Source of the DNA: Erinaceus europaeus
Lineage: Eukaryota; Chordata; Mammalia; Eulipotyphla; Erinaceidae
Direction of reading: 5' to 3'
Length of the DNA: 64,000 nucleotides
NCBI RefSeq assembly: GCF_950295315.1
Contig: NC_080176.1
Location: 33,631,006-33,695,005 of the forward strand
The translations under genes were made by a program, and so were the position numbers. The notes under the pieces are model-generated. The model did not search any database. It was not told the origin of the DNA and was given only the letters and a program-made list of their open reading frames with translations. This document shows, piece after piece, positions 32,777 through 43,290 of this stretch. The stretch's first letter is position 1; each line of letters starts with the position of its first letter.

Positions 32777-34694
32777 TACGACATGGCAGAACCTGCAAAA
32801 TCTGGCTCACAGAGACCTCTCTCCTACCCTTTCCCTGTATGTCTTATGTTATAACTGGCCAGTTGTTTTTGTGAGTGTGTTGAATGAAAAAAAAAAAAAT
32901 TTGCATGACCCATCTGCTCGGAGTACTCTAAAAGGTAATTGGCTTTATATAAAAATGCTGGATGCAGCCAAAGTTTCTGGAGACGTCCAGAAACATTCCA
33001 AAAAATTTTTTTCTTTCTCCCTCTTTTGATTTTTATATATAGTTTTGGTATATATGTAAGTGTTTAGTCTTAAATTGTGTGACTAATGACAGATATAAAT
33101 TTGTTTTTAAATAATGTGTTTTTATAACAAAAGTTCTTTTTCCTCCAGTGTGTTATAACTAAATGTTTATGGGTATGTCTCAAGTTTGGTAACACTAACT
33201 TAACGGTCAAAAGTGTAACCCTACAGCTACACTTTTACCAGACAAGGTAAAAATTAATTTGTTAAGGTAACTTACTATTTAGGTAAAAGTCTAAATGTTC
33301 AACGTGACTATTCATTCCCAAAAGTAAACTATATAAATTTTATATACAGGACACCTTTGAAGGGCCCCCAAAGGTGCCCTGTAAACTATCTTGTGGAAAT
33401 TAATCCACAACAGATCTGGCATCAATCTGGCACTGTAAACGTTAAAATCATTGTCACGAATATGCGTTAACTCTCTAAGCAATTTGAGTCTGTTTAAAAT
33501 ACATATTTTAGCTAAAATTGGTCTCAAGATCCTGCAGAGGAGGCTGCTACAGGAGGTCACATTAGATAACCTTTAAATAAAATCATAAAGAGATTTTAAA
33601 CCAATTATAATCATCAAGGTATCAACTATAACAAACCTATAACTTGTTACAAGTTCAAATTAACCACGAGAAGCAGATTGTTTGTGTTTCTTTCACAGGA
33701 ATCCCGGAAAAACCATCTGAACCCCTGCACACCCTGACGTCACCCACTAGATGGCACGACTACTGTGGCACACCCCCGAAACCCTAGATGTCACTCAACG
33801 CGATCTGAAGAACCTGATACACAGACTCCAAGGACAGAACTTTCTTCATGCCTGGTTGCCGTTCCTGCTTCTGACCTGCCTGTCACGTGTTGGCGGTTCC
33901 AGCTGGCTATCTACAGAAAAGCAACATTCCAGAAGCTGACCTCCCTCAATTCCAGCGGCTGACCTCCCTCATACAGCGTCGCATCCCCTGCCAATTCTTC
34001 CCCTAGCCATCTACTTCGGACTCAGACTTGTATCGGACTTTCTGACATACCCTATATACATTTTACACAATTTTGAAGCAGCTTATTTCCCTTCACGCTG
34101 CTGGTTTTTCATAGACTGATCCTGAGTAATTCATAGACTTTACAGACTGTTGCCTTGAGGACTATACAATGCCAAATAGCCCCTCTGTTTGGTGGGTCAT
34201 GCCCTCCCGCCTCCCCCTCTTTATGTACCCTTGCCCTTCCCCCACCGCAAGCAGGGAATGTTCCTTTACACACCAATCCTTCCCTTCACACCACACTGGC
34301 TTTTACTTCTCCCCTACTTGTCCCTTCCTGTTTTGTTATATCATTTAGGCTTATGCCCAAAAGGTTTCTGCTCCATGATAGTCTTTTACAGACTTTGTAC
34401 ATCTTATGCAATTACTAGATAGAAAGATAGAAAAGATGTAGAGATATTGTGAAGAGATGGTTGAGCAGGCTGTGCTTAAACCTATGAGATGAGTCTCTCC
34501 AGGTCAGTCTCTCTCTCTAAAGAGGGGTTGAGCACAGGAGGACGCATAAATCTCACAAGGTTCGCAGCCATTTAAGCCTTTCCTCCTCCACAGAAAGTCC
34601 TACATCTTCCCACCTGAGCATGGCATTCCTCTAAAACATTTAAGCCTGCTCCATTCCATTTTTCTTTACTGTGTCCATTTAGATATAAAGGTAT
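32777..34694 (+). other. ERV region between pol and 3' LTR; no env recognised
   Basis: About 1.9 kb sits where env would be. The left half (to about 33660) is AT-rich with the run taaccctacagctacactt. The right half is CT-rich. No envelope hallmarks were seen: no furin-like site, fusion peptide or immunosuppressive-like heptads. The longest open frames (32682-33029 and 33751-33939) are short and unrecognised; the second has a hydrophobic patch (AWLPFLLLTCLS). It could be a decayed env, a noncoding export or packaging region, or acquired sequence. Confidence 0.6.
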
Positions 34695-34703
34695 AGGAGG
34701 AGA
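34695..34703 (+). promoter_or_regulatory. polypurine tract of the ERV
   Basis: AGGAGGAGA directly abuts the TG of the 3' LTR, the position and composition expected for the plus-strand primer. Confidence 0.75.
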
Positions 34704-35052
34704 TGTTGCTGAGGCGTTATTCTGATGCAGTCTCTGCCCCCAGGTTTTACTACACCCCGCGAAATCCTAGCAATGCCCCCTTCAACCAATCCTGGCCCTA
34801 CACGTCACCCCTGGTTGTCGCCCAATAAAAAGCCCCCTCACCCCCCCCCCGGGCTCTCAGCTGTCCCTCTCTGAGATCTCGCCCCCTGCTCTCCCCCCGT
34901 GGTCAGATAGTGGGGACGGCCATTGCCGGCTGGCCCCACGTGGTCTGAACCAACCCCCCCCCATCCTGTAATAAAGATTTGTGTACCCCTTTGCTCTGGA
35001 CGTCCACTCTCTTCTCCGCGGTGCAGCCCGACACCAGACCGCAACAACAACA
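34704..35052 (+). repeat. 3' LTR of the ERV
   Basis: A 349-bp copy of the 5' LTR, with a C run in place of the CT run and about a dozen base changes. It has a polyadenylation signal AATAAA at 34970-34975 and the same CAACAACAACA end. Its right border is defined by the AAAGGA duplication. Confidence 0.95.
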
Positions 35053-35058
35053 AAAGGA

Positions 35059-35404
35059 GACTGCAAATCTCATCTGTATATTCTTATTTATTTATTCCCT
35101 TTTGTTGCCCTTCTTGTTTTATTGTAGTTATTATTGTTGTTTTTCTTGATGTCATCATTGTTGGATATGACAGAGAGAAATGGAGAGAGGAGGGGAGACA
35201 GAGGGGGAAAGACACCTGCAGACCTGCTTCACCACCTGTGAAGCAACTCCCCTGCAAGATGGGGAGCTGGGGGCTCAAACTGGGATCCTTGAGCCTGCCC
35301 TTGCACTTTGCACCACGTGCACTTAACCCACTGAGCTACCGCCCGACACCCATATGCTATTATTCCTGATTATTTAACAATTTGTTCTCCTTTTGTGTGT
35401 CTCT
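35059..35404 (+). repeat. family A, copy 3 (continuation after the ERV), split by a SINE
   Basis: 35059-35082 and 35353-35404 ('gattatttaacaatttgttc') match later parts of family A. A minus-strand type 1 SINE occupies the middle. Confidence 0.65.
35083..35352 (-). mobile_element. type 1 SINE
   Basis: Reverse copy with tail 'tatttattcccttttgttgc' and head 'gctaccgcccgacacc' at right. Confidence 0.88.
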
Positions 35405-35720
35405 TTTTTTTTTTCTTTTTTACCTCCAGGGTTATTGCTGGGACTTGGTGCCTGCACTACAAATCAACTGCTCCCAGAGGCCATTTTTCCCATTTTTGTT
35501 GCCCTTGTTGTTACTGTTTTTGTTGAATAGCAAAGAGGGAAATTGAGAGAGATGGGGACAACAGAAAGGGGGAGTGAAAGACACCTGCAGACCCACTACA
35601 CCACTTGTGAAGCGACCACCCTGCAGGTGGGGAGCCAGGGGCTCAAACCAGGATCTTTATGCCTGTCCTTGCACTTCACACCATGTTCACTTAACCTGCT
35701 GAGATACTGAAGGACCCTCA
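35405..35720 (-). mobile_element. type 1 SINE, long variant
   Basis: Reverse copy starting with T run and 'acctccagggttattgctgg', head at right near 'cttaacctgctgagatactg'. Confidence 0.87.
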
Positions 35721-36486
35721 AAAGCCCTCTTGTGGGCCTCTAGAGGACCTTGCCCTCAATGTGGAACAGCAATGGTAGGGCAGCCCCACTCTCTGAAGGG
35801 AGGATACACTGCTACTCAAGGAAGATGAGTCCTGAAATAAGCGCAGCCTAGAATGGTCCTAGCTATGACCATGGACTGCAAGTTCTGACTGACTGGGATG
35901 CAGAGGTCACACAGACTCCTGTGCTAAATATGAATAGATGGTTCTAGGTCAAATCAATGAGCTCTACAGTTAATGGTGTTTATATACTTTCCTCATAATT
36001 GGGAGCTACTATGACCTAATCCAGCTTTCCAGTCCCATTTCTAACTCTGACACCATCTTCCCAGACAATACCTTCAGTCCAGTTGTAGGTTAGCTATCAG
36101 ACTCGGGCAAAAACTACTAAAGTCATGGGCCCCTTGGAATATACCTAAAATGGACCTCCTAGCTTTTTCCCACACCAAGATCCTTAGTCCCATCTGCTCT
36201 ATTCTTACCTATAGGTTCCTGGTTATTAAACAATTTGTCCTGCTTTGTATCTTACTGCTTTTCAGCTACCAAGTTGCAAATACTACCATGACACCATCCT
36301 GACTTCCCAAGGCAGATGACCTCACCAATGTGTCCTGGAACCTCACCTCCCCAGAGCCCTATCCCTGCTAGAAGATAGAGACAGGCTAGGGGTATGGATC
36401 AACCTGCCAACATCCATGTTCAGTGAAGAAGCAATTACAGAAGCCATACCTTCTACCTTCTGTACCCATAAAGAATTTTGGTCCAA

Positions 36487-36690
36487 GGGCCAAGTGGTGG
36501 CACACCTGATTAAGTACATACATTACAATGTGAAAGGACCTGGGTTTAAACTCATGGTCCCTATCTGCAGGAGGAAAGCTTCTCAAGTGGTGAAGTAGGT
36601 CTGCAGGTATCTCTATGTCTCTCTCCTCTATCTCCCTCTTCCTCCCAATATCTGGCTATCTCTGTCAAAGAAGTAAAGATAATTTAAAAA
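36487..36690 (+). mobile_element. type 2 SINE in family A
   Basis: Head 'gggccaagtggtggcacacc', B box 'gggtttaaactc', body 'caggaggaaagcttctcaag'. Confidence 0.87.
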
Positions 36691-36761
36691 AATAGTTTAA
36701 AGGGTTTTTTAAAAAAGAATTTTCATCCATGCCCCCAGAGGGATAAAGAACAGGAAACCTT

Positions 36762-37008
36762 TGGGAGCTGGGTGGTGGCGCAGCAGGTTAAGCACACATG
36801 GCAGAAAGTGCACGATGGGCACAAGAATCCCGGTTCCAGCCCCCAGCTCCCCATCTACAGGGGGTTCCCTTCACAAGCGATGAAGCAGGTCTCTCCCCCT
36901 CTCTGTCCTCCCCTCCTCTCTCTATTTCTCTCTGTCCTATACAATAACAATGATGATAAACAACAAAGGCAACCAAAGGAGAAAAATTATTTAAAAAAAA
37001 AAAAAAAA
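36762..37008 (+). mobile_element. type 1 SINE
   Basis: Head 'gggagctgggtggtggcgca' and shortened CT body, A-rich end. Confidence 0.87.
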
Positions 37009-37129
37009 GATTAGGGAACCTTCCAATGGAGGGGACAGGACACAGAATTCTAGTGGTGGGAACTGTATAGAACTGTACCGTTTACCTTACAATCTTGTTA
37101 GTCATTATTAAATCATTAATTTAAAAAAA

Positions 37130-38560
37130 AGTGACAGTTGTTTTTCTTGTCTAATACATCTGGCTAGGAGTTCTAGTACAATCCTGAATAACAGTGGTGA
37201 ACAGAAAAATGTTCAGTTTTTAACCACTGATGACATTACCTGTGAGTGTCCTGTCTTGTTGCAGTATTTACCTTCTATATCGCTTGTACTGAGCTTTCTC
37301 ACTAATACTGCATTTTGTCAAATTATTGTTCCATCATCTATTGTGAACATGTGACTTTTAACTTGTTTTGTTGATCTAGTGTATCACATTAATTTCTTTG
37401 CATGTGATGAGTCACCCTTATAGCCCCCTGGAATAGTCCCACTTGGTTATGATGTATTATTATAAAGCAGTATTTAATTAGGTTTTATAAAATTTTATTG
37501 GGAATTTTAACAGTGATGTCCATCTGAGACATTGCCTGATAGTTTCCTGTTTTTCCTATACAGAGCAATGCTGTTAGTCTCATGAAACGAATTAAGAAGC
37601 ATTTTTCCAGGAGCTAGGCAGTAGTAGCACACTGGGTTAAGCACACATAGTGTGAAGCGCGAGGACCAGCACAAGGATCCCAGTTGGAGCCCCAACTCCC
37701 CACTTGTAGAGGTGTCACTTTACAAGTGGTAAAGCACATCTGTGGGTGACTTTCTCTCCCCATCTCTCAACTTCTCTCTGTCCTGTCCAACAACAACAGT
37801 AACAGCAACAACAATAATAATGAAAAAAAAAATACATGTATGTGGGCAGTGAATTCATAATGCAGGCAGCGAGCCCCAGCACTAACCTCCTTGGAGGCAA
37901 AAAAAAAAATCTGGGAGAGCTTGAGAAGGCTAAGTAATAAATTTTCTTTGACTGTTTGGTGTAATTCAACACTGAAGCTGAAAGGTCCAGGGCCTTTTGC
38001 TTATTAGAAGGCTTTTCATTACTGCTTCCATCTTGTCACCAATCACTCTTATTCATAGAATGTTTTCCACTTCTTCCTCATTCTTGGAAGGGAGTTGATT
38101 TTAAGAATTTATCCACTTCTTCTGGGCTCTCCAATTTGTTAATCTATAAATGGTCAGAGTAGCCTCACAGGGTTATTTTGTGTCTGCGGTATAATTTGTA
38201 AATTCTCTTGTGTTTTTATTCAATCCTTTCTTTTCATTTTAGTGAGTCTTGCTAAAGGTTTGCCTTTTATTTTATTCTTTCAAAGAAAGAATAAAAATAT
38301 TCTTTCTTTTGGTTTCATTGATTTTTTTTTGTCTTTTATTCACTTTTGTTTATTTCCACTAATTTTTTATTATTTCTTTCCTTCTACTGGCTTTATGCTA
38401 TAGCTTATGTTCTGTTAGACTGTCTATCAGAGACTTTGTTTCTTGAAGTAGGCTAGCACTACAGAGAACTTCCCTTAGTACTGCTTTTGCTGTACCCCAT
38501 CTGACACAGTTTTCTTTCTCTCTCTCTCAACCCATTTTACATGTGTGTTCAGCTCTCTGT
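37130..38560 (-). mobile_element. old L1 ORF2 fragment, minus strand
   Basis: The complement shows degenerate L1 RT sequence ('cattttgtcaaattattg', 'ttgttgatctagtgtatcac', 'cccacttggttatgatgtat'), then upstream parts ('tccacttcttctgggctctc', 'agtcttgctaaaggtttgcc'). It is more diverged than the other L1 copies and is split by a type 1 SINE at 37608-37910. Confidence 0.78.
37608..37910 (+). mobile_element. type 1 SINE, long variant
   Basis: Head 'aggagctaggcagtagtagc', tail with 'gcagtgaattcataatgcag'. Confidence 0.85.
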
Positions 38561-38584
38561 GTGAGTCAAAACAGTCACTTGTTG

Positions 38585-38888
38585 GGGTGGGGGGTAGTGC
38601 AGTGGATTAATCGCACATGGTATAAAGCGCAAGGACCAGCCTAAGGATCCAGGTTTAAGCCCCTGGCTCCCCACCTACAATGGGGATGCCTCATAAGCAG
38701 TGAAGCAGATCTGCAGGAGTCTATCATTCTCTCCTCCTCGTCTTCCCCTCCTCTCTCAATTTCTCTTTGCCCTATCCAACAACAATAACAAGGTCAACAA
38801 AAATAGGGGGGGAAATGGTCTCCAGGAGCAGTGGATTAATAGTGCAGGCACAGAGCCCCAGCAATAACCCTGGATGCAAAAAAAAAGT
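38585..38888 (+). mobile_element. type 1 SINE, long variant
   Basis: Head 'ggggtggggggtagtgcagt', tail with 'agtggattaatagtgcaggc'. Confidence 0.87.
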
Positions 38889-39327
38889 CACTGATGCCCA
38901 ATAAATAGATATCTGCTAAGAACCAGTTCTTTGCTTGTTACGGGTCATTTGCATTCAAGAATATAGGGTTCCTTTGGTTATGTGTCTTGTGTGGAATTTC
39001 TGGGGTCAGAGCTCTAGCTCTAGCATTGCTGAGTGTAGGTGATGGGTGTACTCAATGCTCTTATGAACTCAGGGACTGAGATGCAGTAAACTGTGAAAGG
39101 GAGGTGGGTGTGATGCCTGTGTCTCCCGTTTTGACTCAGCCAGTTCACCTGGACATCTCTTCTCCTGATGGTCGCAGCAACTCAGTATAAAGAGCATGCC
39201 ACTTCTGCATGTTCCTTTCTCACTATGCTTCTGTTGGTATGCACTGTTGGTATGCTTCTAATTCTGCTTTTAAAAATCCCTTCGGTTTCATTTGGTTTAA
39301 TCCCCCCCCTGCATTCTATTTACATAA

Positions 39328-39745
39328 TGTTGTATGCTTTACATTGGGTTCTAGTTCTCCCCCGCCAAGAGAATTGCATCAGTCCTGTTAATTTCGTGGG
39401 CCCGCTTGGCCCCGCCCCAAAAGAACCCCGACAGAGGGTTCCTGAGTTCGAGAGTTTGAGAGTTACAGAGTAAGAGAGAGTTCCACAGTGGAAGAGTTTC
39501 AGAGGGTTCCCCAGTACGAGAGTTCCAGAGTTCCAGAGTTGGAGAGTTCCTGAGTTCCAGAGTAAGAGAGAGTGTGCCTGCGCCGCCGCAAAGAGACAGC
39601 AGAGTTCTGTTTGGTGATTAGTTTGTCTTAGTTTGTGAATCGTTGTTCCTGAATAAAGAAATACAGCTTCCCTGCCCAGCCGTTGTCTCCGCGTCGCTGT
39701 TACCCGCCCGTGAAGCCCGGCAAGAGCCTACGAATTTTAACAACA
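39328..39745 (+). mobile_element. solo LTR nested in another LTR, TSD ACATAA
   Basis: A 418-bp unit TGTTGTATGC...TTAACAACA lies between ACATAA repeats at 39322-39327 and 39746-39751. It has a polyadenylation signal (cctgaataaagaaat, near 39648) and the end block 'ttacccgcccgtgaagccc', which it shares with the outer LTR, so the two are related. Its middle has short tandem GAGTTCC-like repeats. Confidence 0.9.
39440..39580 (+). repeat. GAGTTCC-type minisatellite within the nested LTR
   Basis: Repeated short units around 'agagttcc' and 'gagagttcc' fill about 140 bp of the LTR promoter region, upstream of the polyadenylation signal. Confidence 0.7.
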
Positions 39746-39804
39746 ACATAACACTGTATTCTATTTGCATAACCTCTGTTAACAAGCACCACCCTCCCTC
39801 TAGG

Positions 39805-39838
39805 GCATTGGTGGTTCAGTGGTAGAATTCTTGCCTGC
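39805..39838 (+). other. tRNA-Gly(GCC) 5'-half sequence embedded in an LTR
   Basis: The 34 nt start gcattggtggttcagtggta and continue to ttgcctgc. As far as I recall they match the first 34 nt of mammalian tRNA-Gly-GCC with one difference (t for c in the anticodon stem). The match stops inside the anticodon loop, so this is half a tRNA and not a gene: no 3' half, B box or terminator follows. Confidence 0.8.
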
Positions 39839-40599
39839 TCCGCCCCCTCTCCTTGTCATACCCTGATTTTCACCAGTCACTTTTCTCTCCACCCTCTCTG
39901 CATTGCATCCTGTTCCCACCCTACTGGGCTAGTATATTTATAAGGACAAGATTATTTGTAGTTTTTAGTTTAGCTTAGCTTGGTATAGATTGCGCTGTGT
40001 CCTGCATGAATAAAGAGATACTGCGTACAACCCAGCCATGAGTCCCCGGTCATCTGTTACCCGCCCGTGAAGCCAGCCCATCGAAAACAACATACAACAG
40101 TTCCCTTTATGGTCTTCTACCTGGAGAATTCTACTTGTTGTCACCACCACCAGCACCAACGACCACATTCTGTACCTCAGCAATCCCAACAGATTCAATA
40201 CATTTTGTATTGTATTTGCAGATCGCACATTTAAAGGTAGCAGTAATTAATGCTCCATTTCTCTGCTACAATAAATACCCCCCAAGTTTTGTGATAAAGT
40301 TGTGGGGTCCAAATCCCACATTCTTTAGGGTGGTAAAGTTTAGGGTTTATGACATCCCTTTCTACTATGACACACAGTGACAGAGTGGGGTTCTTGGTGA
40401 GATTAAGTCTCTGCCTTTTCTGCCTATGCAGGTAGGGCTGTTTGTTTTGTGTTTGGATGAAGCTGATTCCTTTAGTAATTCGTCTTTTGCAGAAGTAACT
40501 GTTACATATGTAAATATCTGGAGATGAGCCTGGGATCTACCAGTGCCACCATCATCTGGGAAACTTCAGGATTTGTTCATCTTCAGTAGTCAGATGATG

Positions 40600-41100
40600 T
40601 CAAGGTATCTTGGCATGAATTTCTTAGGTTTCATACAGCTTGGGTATTTGCAACCCTGTTCATATTTGGTGAACTCTATAGACCTGGCCTTTTGAAAGAC
40701 AATTCTGGCAAGGTCAGTGATTCTTTTAGATCCACCACAAACCCATCCAGTGAGGTTTTTCCTTTCTTACTATATTTTTAACCTTTATAATTTCCTCTTA
40801 GTTTTCTCATATCTTCTATTTCATTGGTGAGATTCCTTTCTTTTTACTTTCTCATTTGTTTTAAGAGAAATTGTCTGCTGAAAGCATTTTTATGGCAGCT
40901 GCTTGAAAGTCCTTGTCAGATTACTCTTCTCTCTGATTTATCTGATGTTGGTGTCAGTTCATTATCTTTTCTTGTTCAAGTTGTGATTCTCTTGGTTCTT
41001 GGTATGACAGGTGATTTTTTATTACACCTTAGACACTTTGTCTTCTATGTTAAGAAATGCCAGAACCTAGTTAATGCTTTATTTTAGCAGGCAGCTGTTT
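40600..41100 (-). mobile_element. ancient L1M-like fragment
   Basis: 'ctcttggttcttggtatgac' followed by 'ttagacactttgtcttctat' is a phrase seen in old mammalian L1M elements on the opposite strand. The surrounding AT-rich sequence has no open frame of note. Confidence 0.5.
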
Positions 41101-41249
41101 TGTTTAGATTAGTCCTGAACTACTTTCATGCCCTGCAATTCCAATGTCACTTTAGTTTTTAGAGCGGTGTGTATGTGTGGGGGGTAATGATAAATATTTC
41201 TACAGGCTAATTCACTGAGGCTCTCTCAGTTGAGAAGGGGCACCTCAGG

Positions 41250-41455
41250 GCCCAGGTGGTGGTGTACCTGTTACAATGCATAGGACCCTTGTTCAAGCCC
41301 CCAGTCCACACCTGCAGGGGGGAAGCTTTGTGAGTGGGGAGCAGGGCTACAGATATCTCTCTGTCTCTCTTCTTCTCTATCTATCCCCCTCTCGATTTCT
41401 GGCTGTCTCTACCCAATAAATAAATTAAGATAATAAAGAATAAAATGGATAAAAA
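41250..41455 (+). mobile_element. type 2 SINE
   Basis: Head 'gggcccaggtggtggtgtac', body 'ctgcaggggggaagctttgt', tail 'caataaataaattaagataa'. Confidence 0.88.
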
Positions 41456-42490
41456 ATAAGAGAAGGGGCATCTCAGGCAGTTGGCCTCCCAGGTCAGGTG
41501 TGTCAGGACCTGACATCCCTGACAGATGCAGTAACTCTGGGAAGAAAGGGAGTATCAAGTCCTGAAGACAGAAGACCCTATCTGGGTTGTTTCCGGCTTG
41601 TGTCTATGAGATCTCTCCAGTAAGGGGATCTCAGGCCCAGAGAGAATGGACAGTATTTCACTTGTTGCAGGGGGTGAATAGGTAGGACAGTCCTGCACCT
41701 TCACTTTGTACCCCAGCTGTATCCTGACAGAAGAATTCCGACTCTAATAGGAGAAACAAGTGCTTGCCTTAGCAGCTAAGTGTTAGCAGGATGCTAACTA
41801 AGCCCTCCAGCCCCATCCCACCCCTGCCAGTGGTACTGGACTCACCTACCCCTTTATGAGACTCCCAGTCAATACTGTGGAGGATAAGGATTGCTAGGTG
41901 GTGTTCTATCACTACCTTAAAATCAGGAAAGATAAGAGTGTAAGCTGCCTTCTTATCTGTCATTCCTCCAGTCCTGGGAGTCAAATCAGTATGTTTCATT
42001 TTGCTACTTTTCATAGTATTTGTTTGGCTGCCTTCTGTGCTTCCCAGAGTTGAGTTTGTATGCAACAAAAAGAACAGGGGTCCCGTAGGTTTATGCCATC
42101 TTGTCCAGACCTGAAGTTCCCAGACATTACATTTTCATAAAAACTGCCCCATGTAAAGCAAATGCAAACTATCTCATCTGAAATAAACTAATAGCTGAAA
42201 AGTACTACTACTTAAGCAGTGAAGAAAATAAAAAAGGCCCAAGAGTAATGCAATGCCTACAATTATGTTCATGTTATAAATCTAGGCGGAAAGAATTACA
42301 GAGCACCTCAGATTCAATAATCTGTGAATCCTGGTCCTTAAAGCAAATGAGAACATGAGAAAATAAATATCTGCCAGGAAGCAAGGTCACTCACACTCAA
42401 TGAAGGCACAACACCATCACAAGGTGGGTTCTGTGCACATAGTGGTATGGAAGGAAGAGGCGCTAGACATTGGGAACTGAGAAAGACTGA
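41456..42490. other. intronic sequence, mostly unassigned
   Basis: 41480-42110 resembles old L1-derived sequence on the minus strand but is too diverged to name. The rest shows nothing. Confidence 0.4.
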
Positions 42491-42494
42491 TAGG

Positions 42495-42660
42495 GTGGGG
42501 GTAGATAGCATAATGGTTATAGAGATAGAGACTCTCATGCCTTGGGCTCCAAAGTCCCAGCTTCAATCCCTTGTACCTCCATATGCCACAGCTAATCAGT
42601 GCTCAAGAAAGAAAGAAAAAAAAGGGGGGGAGGATAAGAAAAAGAGAGGGAAAGAAAGAT
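42495..42660 (+). mobile_element. type 3 SINE
   Basis: 'ggtgggggtagatagcataa' head, 'agcttcaatcccttgtacct', purine-rich tail. Confidence 0.83.
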
Positions 42661-42824
42661 TTATGGATGCAGTTCTCTGAACATCTTGTAAAGAGAAGCC
42701 CTGACTCCTTTTATTCGAGACTGCCCTTTCAAAAACTTTAGCACAACGATGTTAATGGAGTATCATGTCCCTTGTGGAGTAAATGGCAGATATGCTCACT
42801 GTCCATTAAAATAAAGATCTGCTA

Positions 42825-43290
42825 ACATGCAGCAGAGAAGCAATTCCAGAAGCCAGACCTTCCACCTACTGCTCCCATAAAGATCTTTGGTCCATACTCC
42901 CAAAGGGATAAAGAATAGGGAAACCTGGATGTGAGGGCAATCTGGCTACAACATCTGTCACCCCACTGATTGCCAGGGTTGATTGGGCTGATCTGGCTGG
43001 CTAGGCGGGTGTCCTGTTCCTCCCTCACTGCTCCATGTGCATCCCTCCCGAAGCTGCGTACTCAATCGAAGAGGACGGCCTTCCCCGAATAGAGACCAAC
43101 CGGTGTTCAGTCAAGGTTATTTGAGTAGTTGTGCTCCCCTGTTAGGACCTCCAAACAAGCTCTCAAGAATAGGGAAAGTTTAGAGAGGGAGGGGATATGG
43201 GACTCTGGTGGTGGGAATTAAATTGTATGGAATTGTACCTCTCTAATCCCCCAAACCTGTCAATCATTATTAAGTCACTAATAAAAAAAT
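42825..43290 (+). repeat. family A, copy 5, target of the 7SK pseudogene
   Basis: 'gaagcaattccagaagccag' and 'ggataaagaatagggaaa' continue after the 7SK insertion as 'ggactctggtggtgggaatt' and 'cactaataaaaaaatg'. Confidence 0.75.
42927..43167 (+). pseudogene. RN7SK: 7SK RNA retropseudogene, 3'-truncated and tailless
   Basis: It begins exactly at the 7SK 5' end (ggatgtgagggcaatctggc) and follows the RNA to 'caaacaagctctcaag', covering about the first 240 of roughly 330 nt. Point changes are frequent. It ends without an A-tail and is flanked by the 13-bp repeat aagaatagggaaa (42911-42923 and 43165-43177), showing target-primed insertion into a family A repeat. No promoter elements of a 7SK gene precede it, since the sequence upstream is repeat. 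Confidence 0.92.

Larger units (their letters stand above)
27525..35052 (+). mobile_element. class II (betaretrovirus-like) endogenous retrovirus, full-length but defective
   Basis: The provirus runs LTR - primer site - splice donor - gag - pro - pol - unassigned region - polypurine tract - LTR. It is flanked by 6-bp direct repeats AAAGGA at 27519-27524 and 35053-35058, a size usual for class II elements. The lysine-type primer site, two-knuckle nucleocapsid and pol order pro-RT-RNaseH-IN support a betaretrovirus-like origin. By eye the LTRs differ at roughly 13-15 positions plus small indels, about 4 percent, so the insertion is moderately young. All coding regions carry stops or frameshifts. 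It inserted into a family A repeat and lies antisense to TYW1, the orientation commonly tolerated in introns. Confidence 0.95.
35720..37125 (+). repeat. family A, copy 4, split by two SINEs
   Basis: Long copy with 'tgtgggcctctagaggacct', 'cactctctgaagggaggata', 'ggttattaaacaatttgtcc', 'aagcaattacagaagccata' and, after the SINEs at 36487-36690 and 36762-37008, the 3' end 'attctagtggtgggaactgt' and 'gtcattattaaatcattaat'. Confidence 0.78.
39245..40089 (+). mobile_element. LTR of the 12317 family, split by a second LTR
   Basis: It begins TGTTGGTATGCTTCTAATTC like the LTR at 12317 and later shares 'gctccgccccctctccttg', 'tatttataaggacaagatt' and 'gcatgaataaagagatac'. The insertion at 39328-39745 interrupts its left part. 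The stretch just before 'gctccgcccc' differs from the 12317 copy and holds the tRNA-Gly-like sequence. The right end (near aaaacaaca, about 40089) and a target duplication are unclear. Confidence 0.85.
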
